Below are positions 48,072 to 58,795 of a stretch of 64,000 nucleotides of DNA, piece after piece (the first letter of the stretch is position 1; every line of letters starts with the position of its first letter). Source of the stretch: Tetracentron sinense (taxonomy: Eukaryota; Streptophyta; Magnoliopsida; Trochodendrales; Trochodendraceae); contig CM026552.1 of assembly GCA_015143295.1 (NCBI GenBank), positions 59,328,944 through 59,392,943 of the forward strand. Direction: 5' to 3'. The position numbers and the translations under genes are program-made. Under the pieces are notes generated by a model that worked only from the letters and a program-made list of their open reading frames with translations, did no database searches and was not told where the DNA came from.

Positions 48072-50561
48072 TGTAGCACCCCGGAACTTTTCATGGCTAA
48101 TGAATAGTGTTTTCATGGTCAAATGGTTTCCCACGTAGTTGAATTCGATATTTTATGAGAAAATAGATATTAGTGACCCATGGGCAGCGTGAAGAAGGGG
48201 GTTTAGTAACCTAAGGATGATGAAAATGGAGTTGGAAACACCCAAGGGTGGTCTACAGGTGAAAATACAGAAAATCTGGGAGTGCGATCGATTGCAGGTA
48301 AGGTGCGATCGATCGCATACAGTGGAAATTGGCCAAAAACCTTCAGGTTCATGTGCGATAGGTCCCCTCCATGTGCGTTAGATCACATGGGGATCTGCGA
48401 TCGATCGCAAGGGTATGCGATCGATTGCATACAGGGAAGAACTTGACAAAAACTTTCAGGTTCATGTGCGACAGATCGCCCTAGGGTGCGATTGATCGCA
48501 CTGGATCTGCGATCGATCGCAGTTAGCATGCGAACGATCGCATACAGTTGCTGATTCCGAATTTGAGGGTTTTAAACCCTTGACTTATAATAGGGATCTC
48601 ATTTGGGGGGTTTTCTAAACCTAAGGAGAGAAAGAGGAGAAGAGGAGATTTGGGGATTCTTCAAGATGGGTTTGCATCTAAGATCAAGAGGAGCTCAAGT
48701 CAAGTGGATCTCCCCCAATCAAGCAAGAACTTTTCCATTCAAAGGAGGTGTTCTTCCTCAAGCTTGAGATTTCAAATCAAGGGTTTTCTCTTCAAGATTA
48801 AGAGAAATCCTCAAGGTTAGTACACCCTCCTAACTAGCTTAGTAATAACCTAGGTTTCCCTTTAATTATGTGGATTGATCTTGTGTATGTTTCCTTTTGT
48901 TGGAATGCATTGTTATCCCTAAAATGAACAAGATAAACTAAGGTGTATGCATGTGTAAGATGTAAATGGGTTGAGGCGATTGGATGTCATGTGTTGTGAT
49001 GTATGTGGTGTGGTAGAATGGTGGAAGGGCAATGTACACATAAGGAACACACTGTGTTGGATGCAGATTATGAAGTAATAACCTGAATAAAATGCTTATG
49101 TAAATGTTGCACACCAATTGTTTGATGAAATGCATAAATGGAAATTAAATGAATTAAACGAAGATTATGAATGCATGAATTGTGTAGTTTTCCCCAAATT
49201 ATAATTTTGACTAAATGCAACGTATATGTTCTTAGTTTCTCACATGACTATTGACGGAATTGAAATGCTACGTGATATTCTTAAAGTGTTCATGTCATCA
49301 TGATTACTACAAATTGCTACACACACACACATGCATGCATTAACCGAGGTTTTCTAAAGTATATGTATATGAGAAACCAACCAAGAACAAGACACATGAT
49401 TTGCGAAACGCATGATAAAGCCGGACATCGGGCCGGTCAAAGGTAGGGCATATCGCAAGATATGTCATACCTGGCTCACAAGTAAACAAGTTGATAAAAC
49501 TGGACATCGGGCCGGTCAAGGGTAGGGCATATCGCAAGATATGTCATACCTGGCTCACAAGTAAGCAAGTTGATAAAGCCGGATAGAGGGCCGTTCAAGG
49601 ATGTTAGTGTGCCTTTTCTATTTCGCTAAAGGATACTTATGTATCTGGCTCACAAGTTGCTTTCTATTTACGTTTCGTTGAAGGATACTTACGTATCCGG
49701 CTCACAAGTCGCTATAAGGGCACTAACATCTAGCTCACAAGTTAAGCATAGCAAGGCAAGTCAAGACATGTCAAGACATGACAAGACAAACATGACAAGT
49801 GTGATTCCAAACAAGAACAAGATAAGACATGTGTGATTCCCACGATACAAGAACAAGTTTAATCACGACAAGCAAGTTTAGAAAAACACGAAAGACTATT
49901 TTCAAGAACAAGTCATGATTGTTAAGAATGGGTTTTATCGGAGTTTTGCATTATTCTATGCATGTCACGATTATAGTATTTCTATAATTATTGATCTTGC
50001 ATTACTTCCATTATTGATTTTGTATTACTTCAAATGTTGATGTTATGAATTGAAATGAGTTATTGCTATCATAGTTCGTTATTGTTATTGTCAGTTAGTA
50101 GCTTGTACTTGCTGAGTATTTCATACTCAGCAGTACATTTCATGTTGGCAGGTCCGGTGGGTACCTTCGACCTTGAACCTTGGGTTGAGGAAGAATACGT
50201 CGAGGAGGTGGCGTCTATTCTAATTCAACCACAGGAGGATAGAGATCTAGATGTGTGGCCATATCTAGACTACTGTGAGTAGGGGGTATGGAGATAGAGA
50301 GAGAGACTTGTATCTTCTGTATTTTGATGGTGGGCATGTCCACCTGTACTTGTTATGTTTTGTATAAACTTGGAATACAGGTTATGGATAGAAAAAGAAA
50401 ATTTTGATTCATGCTTCCGCACTATTTTAGCTTCCGCACTCTGTTATATGTTTCTATTTTTGTATGTCATTACCTTGTTCATTACATGATGGTTTGTCGG
50501 GTTAAGTATAGTCACACTTAAAGTATCCCTTAACTCCTAGGGGGTATTTTGGCGCACGACA
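48072..50561 (+). repeat. TE-D right LTR
   Basis: 2490 bp, matching 30796-33595 without the plastid insert. It has the palindromes (48284-48543), TATA-like box (48586-48593), minisatellite (about 49415-49600) and perfect stem-loop (50111-50131). It is flanked by a polypurine tract on the left and a primer binding site on the right, so it serves as both a 3' and a 5' LTR in structure. Confidence 0.9.
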
Positions 50562-50817
50562 GAAGTGGTATCAGAGCCTAGGAATCAAAGACCCTTGGGT
50601 CACTTAGAACTGGTACCATGATTGAACAAGGCATTAGAGTCATTTTCAAGAGTTGTATTCCAAGTGTAGACTAACAAGTTAGTCTTAGTCCATAACCGGT
50701 TGTATCCCAATCGAACTTAGTGTCATATGCTAGAAAAACAAATTGTATGCCGATCGTGTTGTATGTATACCTCGGTGTGTTGTTATATGCTTTGTCGGTA
50801 TTGAGTGAATTGTGAAA
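50562..50817 (+). mobile_element. Second, truncated TE-D 5' leader
   Basis: Begins with the primer site TGGTATCAGAGC and matches 33596-33851 closely. It stops before the gag ATG at a junction with PPR-derived sequence. It is the left end of a second internal region from a tandem or recombinant element. Confidence 0.88.
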
Positions 50818-50818
50818 G

Positions 50819-50891
50819 ATGTGGGCTTACTTGAGAGCTTTTCCAGAAGAAGCATCATAGAGATGTGGTTTCTTGGACTGACATGACATCA

Positions 50892-50937
<46 letters not shown>

Positions 50938-51186
50938 TTAGGGAGATGTTGAGGCTGAGAGTTCAACTTGATAGTGCTGCTATAGTCAATGTTCTAACAG
51001 CCATTGCAGACTTGGGCTGGTGTAGAGGAAGGGAAATGGGTTCATGCTTATCTGTTTGCAGATGATATCATATTAAGCTCAGGGTTTATTGGATCTACTC
51101 TCATAGACATGTACTCCATATGTGGGTATATAAAGAATGCCTCACTTGGGTTAGAAATCTTCTGCGACATGGAGAATTTAAAATTC
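50819..51186 (+). pseudogene. PPR protein gene fragment with a (TA)n expansion
   Basis: FQKKHHRDVVSWTDMTSGY is a typical plant PPR motif end (HRDVVSW..M.SGY). An isoleucine-tyrosine run coded by the TA microsatellite follows, in the same frame. LFREMLRLRVQLDSAAIVNVLTAIADLG comes next. After a 1-nt shift it continues VEEGKWVHAYLF and SGFIGSTLIDMYSICGYI. These are consecutive PPR repeats of the P/L/S type. Such proteins bind organelle RNA in mitochondria or plastids. Only about two repeats remain, with a frameshift and no start, so this is a pseudogene or a transposed fragment. Confidence 0.82.
50894..50933. repeat. (TA)n microsatellite within the PPR fragment
   Basis: About 19 TA units, located where the link between two PPR helices is expected. 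Its frame stays open because ATA and TAT encode Ile and Tyr. Confidence 0.92.
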
Positions 51187-51189
51187 TAA

Positions 51190-52389
51190 CTATGGTTAAG
51201 AATTCAGCCCTAAGTTCATCTATCTAACCTTGGTTTCTAGTAAACAAAATACATTAATAATATTAATGTTATGTTGACCAAGATTAGCCACAGTCATGTA
51301 GTATGTGTAACAAATGATGATATGAGTTTCAGCAGAACTCCACCTTGGGCTTCAAATCTTCCATGACCTTTATACCACTCAGGTGTCTTACATGCCTTCG
51401 ATCAATTATGATGGACTACCCTATCTCTGCTAACTGGCATTCAAGTTGGGAGTTGTTAGCCCTCCCACCACCAGATGGGTTCTCTTTGTGGAGTAAATCT
51501 TCAATGTTGTCAGTATTGTTAGAAATATTACCAGATGGGTTGCTTGAGCAATACTCTGATGCCCAACTGTAAAACTAAAAGAATTTTTTTTTGTGAAAAT
51601 AACAATATGATATGTTGTATTTGTTTTCCATGGTCTCCTCTCTAAAACTGATCGACTGACTACTATTTGTTGGAATTTATGCTCCTTGCCTAGTCCTACT
51701 ACTTGGATGCACTTCATGCCACAGTTTTGTGAACCTGTTGCTCTAATCCTTGCTTCTTCCTTTATTCAGCAGCTTTATAATGGCTACCACCATAAGACGG
51801 CCGTAATTGCACATGGTGCATTTTCCTGTGATAAATGGTTCAATGACAATACAAAATTGAATTGCTTTTCCCTCTCCAATGGGGGGAGGAGGTCGGAGGT
51901 ATTTATTTATCTGTCAATGGTTAGTGACAGTGTTAATTTTTAGGGTGAGTAGGCCATCAAACAATACCTGGGGAGATTCTGTACCAACATATTGAGAGTT
52001 CTCCCCATCTGAGCTGAGAGATGGGTGGGAACCATACAGAATGCATGCCGCAATTCTAGTTGTTACAATTGGCAATGATTCATGAAGATAAACTATGTTT
52101 GACTACCCCTAAAAATCTATAATCAAATTAATAAAGCTATGGCAAGTGCTAAGAAGGCTCTCAAGAGAAAATCCATCATTTTGAAAATCCGCCTCAAAAT
52201 AACCAATTATACCTATTGCCAACATCCTCCCATTGCAATTTTGAGGAAATCATCTATACTGGTCATCTCAAACTTGGGAGACAATGAAAAGTTCATGAGC
52301 TATGATTTCAAATGATATAGGGTAGTCTGAATCTTTTGGCATAATAAGCAACCAAAAGTGTGTTGTATCACTTACTCAGATCAAACAAC
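51190..52389. other. Unassigned DNA, no gene supported
   Basis: About 1.2 kb between the PPR fragment and TE-F. The open frames at 51345-51572 and 51686-51943 have no recognisable domain. GGCTTCAAATCTTCCATGAC near 51350 echoes the end of the PPR fragment (TTAGAAATCTTCTGCGACATG) and could be more PPR remnant, but this is weak. Confidence 0.4.
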
Positions 52390-53469
52390 ATGTGCCAACT
52401 TTAGGTAACCTTAGTTTTTTCACACTTTATCAGAATCAAACAATTCTTAAGCCATTGGAAAGGTATGGAAACCCTATTCGAAGTTCATGTTTAACATTTT
52501 TCCTGATTTTGAGCCTAACGTAGGTTAAAATAGAAAAATATAAAAAGTAATCAAACTGTTTTGAGATCCTTATGTGATTACTATTTTATAATTGTGTGCA
52601 TGTATGATGTATGAATGAAAGGGTCAGAGACCCGGTGGATAATGTATAGAAGGGATGGTATTGCGTGTGGATGGAGTAGAGGGGCGTAGCCCTCGGTTTT
52701 GGGCTTCAACGGCTCAAAATTTAGGCTTGGCGACCGATTAGTACATGATATGTTGACATGGAATGATGTGTGTGCATAAGGTAATGATTATTGAAATTTG
52801 GTAGGGGGGATGGACAGACCCATCATCCCGGATATGTCCCTAAGGGTACGATCTTGTATGATGTGATGGTGTTTGAATGTTGTAGGGCGAGCGACAGACC
52901 CATCGGCCCGAATATGTTCCCTATCGGAACAACCTGTATGATGTGATGATCTTTGAACGTGTGTAAGGTGATGAAAGGGTTCATTGGTCGGGTAATGTTT
53001 CACACCAAAACTTTAAATGCTCGGACTTGGTCCACGGGCGCGAGGCCCAGCGTAATTAATTTAATAAAGCTAGGTTTGAATTAATTTAGGATTTCCTATG
53101 GTTAGAAAACCTAACCTGGGTTAAATGTTATCTGCAATCTCTCTTTGATTAAGTCTGGAGAGTCAGTATCTATTAAGAGTCGGGGTTCCTCCGTAACTAA
53201 TAGTTGGGAGAGTTAGGATGACATCGAGTCTATGGACCCAAGGTTGTATTGGGTTTATGGATCCAGGGTGATATTGAGTTTATGAACTCAAAGATGTTAC
53301 CTTGAGGGGGCAATGACTTGTATGGGTAGGTACGCACCCAATAGAGGCTGTGATGGAAATTGATGGTGGGGTGATTTAGTTCTCTGTGACTAACAGTCAG
53401 GGGTGGGTGGAATGTATTTCATAGACCCTCTTTGTCTAGGTCAGAGGAGGCGGTGGGTAGTGTTAATTG

Positions 53470-53960
53470 ATAGATATGTCATGCCATAGTAACTAAGATC
53501 AGGTATTCCTGATAGATATGTCGTGACACAGTGACTGAGATCAGGTATTCCTGATAGATATGTTGTGACACAGTGACTGAGATCAGGAAGGAGTGTATTG
53601 TTCCCTGATAGATATGTCGTGCAACAATGACTGAGATCAGGTAATCCTGATAGTTATGTCGTGACACGGTGACTGAGATCAAGTAGGTATGTATTGTTCC
53701 CTAATAGATATGTCGTGCCACAGTGACCAGGTATTCCTGATAGATATGTTGTGACATAGTGACTGAGATCAGGTAGGTGTGTATTGTTCCCTGATAGATA
53801 TGCCGTGCTACAGTGACTGAGATCAGGTATTCCTGATAGATATATCATGACACAGTGACTGAGATCAGGAAGGTGTGTATTGTTCCCTGATGGATATGTC
53901 GTGATGACAGATTCCCCACATTGGCTAAGATCAGATGGTTGCGTTATTTGATAGTGTATG
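53470..53960. repeat. Minisatellite in the TE-F left LTR
   Basis: About ten imperfect copies of a 42-60 bp unit with TGATAGATATGTCGTG and GTGACTGAGATCAGG. Minus-strand open frames here (HIYQEYLISVTVSR repeats) are artefacts of the array. Confidence 0.88.
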
Positions 53961-54039
53961 TCATGACGACAGATTCCCCATATTGGCTGAGATTAGATGA
54001 TTTGTGTTGATTCTAGCGGGTGAAGGCCCGGATTATGTT

Positions 54040-54260
54040 TCAATAATAACTTAAGGTGAAAGGCTTTGTGAATTCAATAGAAGATGACCCAAGATAGGGT
54101 GAGTCTGAGGGTAACAAGATATGTTGAGGTGAAAGGTCTTGTGGATTCAAAGATGACACAAAAATAGGTTGAGTCTCAAAAGGCAAGATACTTTGAGGTG
54201 AAAGACCCCGTGAATTCAAAGGATGACCCAAGATAGGTTGAGGAATGTGAATTACTATAC
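54040..54260. repeat. Second tandem array in the TE-F left LTR
   Basis: Three or more copies of a 60-70 bp unit carrying TGAGGTGAAAG, ATTCAA and GATGACCCAAGATAGG. Diverged copies. Confidence 0.75.
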
Positions 54261-55095
54261 TTAAGTATGTCTTGAGATGGTACAAGTTGTGGATTCTGTG
54301 TTGAGTCTAAGGACTCAAGGCTGTATTGAGTCTAAAGACTCGAGGTTGGATTTCATTGGGTTTAAGCCGGTTGATCTCAATAGTTATCATGGTGGTATGG
54401 GACGCCATGGTAATAGGGTTTTCTAATGGTAATGAGATTTTTCTGATGGTAACGGATTCTAAAATGGATAACGAGTCTACAGTCTCTAAATTGGATATTG
54501 AGTCAATGGACTCAAGGGTAAAAGTTGAACACGAGCGAAGTCCCAATTGATCAAGTCTGTAGACTCAAGAATATAATATGAGCAGTTATCTGGAACGGTG
54601 ACCTGGTGTCGTGGATAATGATTGGATGAACTTAACAAATAGAGGTCGGGAATCTCGGAATAGGGTGAAATAGCCTTAGGTGATCTCAGATCACGAATTA
54701 CGATATTATATATTATTATAATATGAGAATTGAACTAAAATACTATATTGTTATTGATGATTGTTACTATGTGGAAACTAGTCTAGATGGACTATAGATT
54801 TTGCTGGGCTATATAGTTCACCTCTCATTTTATGTCTTCAGATTTGGAAGTGGTTGTTGATTGGCAAGGAGCTACGCGTGACAGATTATGGAAAGTGTAA
54901 TGGCACATTAGTAGCCTCAAAAGTAAAATCTACCGTAACAAAGTTGACCAGTTGTTATTGCTTATGTAAAGCTCATAAGAAAAGTTGAAAATTCCCATAT
55001 TTTTGCAGGTAAATTCTTCCGCTGTGTGGTAATGACGATTGAGCGCGCATCTCGGAACATGTTTTCCCTAAGGCACGAGTTCGGGGTGTCATAGT

Positions 55096-55107
55096 TGATA
55101 TCAGAGC
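55096..55107 (+). other. TE-F primer binding site (tRNA-iMet, mutated)
   Basis: TGATATCAGAGC, one mismatch from the iMet site, four bases after the LTR. Confidence 0.75.
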
Positions 55108-55347
55108 TAAAGCAATAATCATCATAATAAATCTTACCAAATCAGACGTCTAATTGGATATTAGACGAAACTCTCGAGATATAGATCATCTCCAGGAGAG
55201 TGTAAGTTTTATCATACTGAAGGATCGGTTATGATTAGATTAAGCAAGATAGATAAGTGAGAGATTTGGATAATCTTTTGATGAATTAGATTTTGGCAAC
55301 CCTATTGCGAAATACTAAAACATGATTTTTTTCGTAATAGGAACATA

Positions 55348-56304
55348 ATGCCGCCTAGAAGAGCACCCAAAAGTACACTGGCCAGAGAGTTTGAGGCTAT
55401 CACTACTCTAGTCGAGCTGATCCAATAATAGCAGAGTGGTACTCATATTTCCGTTGTCTTGGTGCAAGGACAAGGGAATGGAAGTAGGCTTGAAAAGTTT
55501 AGGAAACTCAAACCGACGTCATTCATTGGTGTCATCCATCCATTAGTGGCTGAAAACTGGATACGAGCAATCGAGAAGATTTTTCGAGCGATGACATGCC
55601 TTGAGGAACTTAAGCTAGAGCTAGCGATCTTTATGCTAGAAAGAGAGGCCGAACACTGGTGGACCACGGTGGAGAGGAAAATTCTGGCTAACCAGAAACC
55701 TATCTCTTGGGAGAAGTTTTCAGAGTTGTTCTTTGAGAAATATTTCTCGGTCTCCATGAGAAAAACGAAGGAAATGGAATTTCTTCAGCTGACTCAAGGC
55801 AACATGTCTGTCAGCAAGTATGAACAAAAGTTCAATAAACTCTCTTGTTTTGCTACAAGACTTGTCGAGGACGAGCAATGGAGAGTCAACAAGTTCGAGG
55901 ATGGATTGAAGACATCAATTAAAGGAAAACTGGTGGTGCAAATATTCACATCTTTTCCGGTAATGTTAGATTGAGCATTAAAAGTGGAAAAAGTGCATAA
56001 TGAAATATAGAAATCATATGGGGATAAGGGAAAGGAATTAGCTGAAAAACCAGGGGAAAGGAAAGGATTGGGGAGTGACAAGAAGAGGAAGTTTGAAGAG
56101 TCGAGTAAAGATAATACTTCAGGAGTAGTGAGTCAGTGGAAATGTGGGCGTTGTGGTCGGCACCATCGGACCGAAGATTGTAGGGTAGGGGTTTGCTACC
56201 AGTGTGGCAAGCTGGGGCATATCAAGAAGTATTGCCCAACCTTGGAGCAACAACCAGGCAGATCGTACCTTCGCAATTTCGCAAGAAAAAATCAAGCCCA
56301 ATGA
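55348..56304 (+). pseudogene. TE-F gag
   Basis: A single frame of 318 codons from ATG 55348 to TGA 56302-56304, interrupted only by stops at 55426-55431 (TAA TAG within a Gln run), near 55972 (TGA) and near 56008 (TAG). It has the gypsy Gag landmarks FRKLKPTSFIG, EREAEHWWTTVE, FFEKYFSVSMRKTKEMEF and MSVSKYEQKFNKLS. Two zinc-knuckle-like motifs follow, CGRCGRHHRTEDC and CYQCGKLGHIKKYC. No protease or RT follows. All four stops are one transition away from Gln or Arg codons. Distinct from the Gag of TE-A to TE-E in the capsid part. Confidence 0.85.
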
Positions 56305-56570
56305 GGACATCATCAAAGATAGGCTTTAGGCACTTTTGTTATGCCATAGTAGGCATTGTTGTTGTTATGATATATGTATATTTTGTCTTTTGTCCTTTGT
56401 TAATATATTTGGAAAGACTTCAAGGCTTTTGAAATAGAATTGATGTATTTTGTAGTATGCTCGATGTGCATATAAGTTATATCAGTATTTTATTTTAAGA
56501 ATAGTTGAACCATTACATCCTCCCCTATTGGAAGATACAAGTTGATCAAATTTCAAGGATGAAATTTCTG
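56305..56570 (+). other. TE-F 3' untranslated region, pol absent
   Basis: About 270 bp with no open frame of note. The end, GGATGAAATTTCTGTAAGG, resembles the region following the chromodomain in TE-D, suggesting that a pol deletion joined the gag end to the pre-polypurine region. Confidence 0.6.
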
Positions 56571-56584
56571 TAAGGAGGAGAGAT
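56571..56584 (+). other. TE-F polypurine tract
   Basis: AAGGAGGAGAGAT directly before TGTAATGACC. Confidence 0.8.
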
Positions 56585-57766
56585 TGTAATGACCCGAAAT
56601 TTTAATATAATAAAATTATGTGCTTATGGGTCCTTAACTGAGGTTAATTAGTTAAGGTTTTGATGAATTTGTGGAAATTTGATTTTATTCGAAACTGAAG
56701 TGTACCGATAAAAATTCAGCGTTTTCCTTCAGAATTTGCACATAGCATATTGGTCGGTTTTCGGGACGATCACCTGTCGTACCGGTTACATCACACATCG
56801 ATTCGCGAGACCACAAGGGCCTTGTATGTAAGAAAATCAAGAAAACCAGGGAATTCACAGATTTTCTAAGTTTAGTTGGGACTCAATATTTATCAAGCGT
56901 TTCAATAGAAATCCACGAAACTTGTACCAATACGTGTCGGTTGGCCGTGGGGATGACTGCCTGTCATTTCAGCAATTCATCATCTCAAATGAAGAAACTA
57001 CAGTGTGTTTTGCTTCCGAAATTAGGAAATTTGTGGGTTTTGCAGTTTTCTTCCAGACTTACTTTTTACTATCAAAACTCAACATTTTTCCCCAAAATTT
57101 CTACAGCGATTGTTGGACTGTCCCAAGTTCGGTTACCTAAGGTTTCGTCACTATTGGAAGTCACTGAGTAGGGTTTTGGAGGCTGTAAATGTGAAAAATG
57201 GGAAAAAGTCAAAGATTGTTCAACCAATCAACGGCCACATCATCAGGCCCATGTGCTAAGAACATAGCCTCATCATGTAGGCAAGGCCCTTCCCTATATA
57301 AAGAGGGGCCAACTCTCTCATTTTCTTACGCATAGTTTGGGGAGAGAAACTCTGCCCAAATTATTTTTAGAGAGAGAAAGTGTAGAGAGAGGAGAGAGAA
57401 AGTAGAGAGAGAAGAGAAAAGAAGGTCAACCTTGGGGTTTTTGGGCGTTCTGAGCACAGTGGTGACATCCGTTTCGCTCTACGAAGCCTCGAAATATGTG
57501 TAGGGAGGCAAAAACTCTTTCCTTCTTCTCTATTTTCAATGTTATTTATAGTCAACTTTAAATGATTTTAGTTTTGTCACCATTTATTGTCACCCTTTAT
57601 CGGAATCAAACGATTCTTGAGATGTTGGAAAAGTATGGAAACCCTCTTTAATGTTCATGTTGATTGTTTTTCCTGATTTTGGGTTTAAGTGAGGTCAAAT
57701 AGCCAAAAATCGTAGGCTGGTATGCGGTAATTCGTCTCAGGAACAGCCAACTTTAGGGAACCATTG
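56585..57766 (+). repeat. TE-F right LTR, outer part (split by TE-G)
   Basis: Starts TGTAATGACCCG. A strong TATA box, TATATAAA, is at 57295-57302, followed by a GA-rich transcribed region (57365-57425). The conserved module is at 57586-57690, and a second copy of the module start follows TE-G at 63976-64000. It is interrupted after AACCATTG. Confidence 0.82.
57295..57302 (+). promoter_or_regulatory. TATA box of the TE-F right LTR
   Basis: TATATAAA followed by a CT-rich stretch, typical of a plant core promoter. It is the clearest TATA box in the window. Confidence 0.7.
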
Positions 57767-58596
57767 TGTAGACCCCGGAATTCGAGTTCACTGTACTATG
57801 AATAGTGTTAGTGAATAATATTCTTATATGGTGTGAGTAATAGCCTAAAACCTTCCATTGAGTCTTGGTATTATAGTTAGTCAAGTGAGGATTTTAGGTA
57901 TGTGTTTTGAGTCTCAAAAAGAGAGTAAGACGATACTCTAAGTGGGTAAAAGCAAGGGTATAAAATACCCTAAGTGTTTAATGAGTTGTAAGTGAATAGC
58001 GCGGTGAATAATGCTAGTGTGCGAGGCATAAAGAGGCTGGGGTCTCTCATGCATATTGACGTGAATTCAATGATCACCTAGGTGGGTTACAAACCTATGG
58101 GGTAACAAGTCATGAGGTGTGAATAGGGTGTTGGACCTGAGGGAAAAGAGTGTGAAAGCACTCAAAATGTTCTAAGTGTTAAAAGGGTATGTCTTAACAT
58201 ACCCTCAACTTTATGAAGCTCTAGTTTAGTCACCGCTTATTAGAATCGAGTGATTCTTGGATTTTTAGAAAGTTATTTAAACCCTCTTCGAGGTTCATGT
58301 TGATCAATTTTCTAGATTTTGAGTTAGGGTTAAGTTAAACGTCTGATTTCTGAAATTGGATCTACTGCAAATATGGGTTGACAAAATCCATTTTCGAATC
58401 AGTCTGATTTAGAGCCCATTTAGGTAATTAAAAACTCAAAATTAAGAATTTCTCATTAGACACAAAATTATTCTCCTTTGAAATACAAGTCCAACGCATA
58501 TTGAATCATCAAAATTTGATAAGGGAGTTAAAAGTTATGGCTGAAATACCAAAGTGGGAAAAATCTGGAAACTCACTGTCAAAGTTACGAACGTTT

Positions 58597-58795
58597 GTAG
58601 GGAGCCTACAAACGATCGTAGCAATGCTACGAATGATTGTAGAGTTGCTACGAACGATCGTAAAGTCTCAGAAATGCTGTAAACTCACTGGGCAACCTAC
58701 GATCAATCGTAGGAAGCCTACAAATGATCATAGGCGCGCGAACCAACTTTTTTAGAGCATGATTTTTGGGGTTTTCACCCCTTGGCCTATAAATA
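58597..58795 (+). promoter_or_regulatory. TE-G U3: CTACGAACGATCGTAG-type palindromes and TATA box
   Basis: About five imperfect copies of a palindrome with the ACGATCGT core lie upstream of CTATAAATAGG (58788-58795). Confidence 0.55.

Larger units (their letters stand above)
30796..50817 (+). mobile_element. TE-D: Ty3/gypsy chromovirus, split by TE-E, followed by a second truncated leader
   Basis: Plus-strand order: LTR (30796-33595), tRNA-iMet site, gag, candidate intron, protease and RT up to 36278. TE-E follows, then RT/RNase H/integrase/chromodomain to 47974, polypurine tract, second LTR (48072-50561). Unusually, this LTR is followed by another primer site and 256 bp of 5' leader. The copy therefore ends inside a second internal region. 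No TSD can be assigned. The first LTR bases read TATAG instead of TGTAG. The element is dead, with many stops and a mutated RT active site. Confidence 0.9.
52390..55091 (+). repeat. TE-F left LTR, 5'-truncated
   Basis: Lacks the TGTAATGACC start and the U3/TATA region seen in the right LTR. It includes a conserved module near 52420-52530 and two different tandem arrays (53470-53960 and 54040-54260). It ends GGGGTGTCA. Having lost its promoter, this LTR should not be transcribed from its own U3. Confidence 0.72.

Noticed and set aside
51345..51943. Two short frames after the PPR fragment
   Set aside because: No domain recognised and no convincing continuation of the PPR repeats.
53479..53848. 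Minus-strand frames with YQEYLISVTVSRHI-type repeats
   Set aside because: Translation of the TE-F LTR minisatellite, with no start context or domain.
57365..57425. GA-rich microsatellite as an independent feature
   Set aside because: Imperfect GA-rich tract directly after the TE-F TATA box. It is best viewed as the transcribed start of the LTR.
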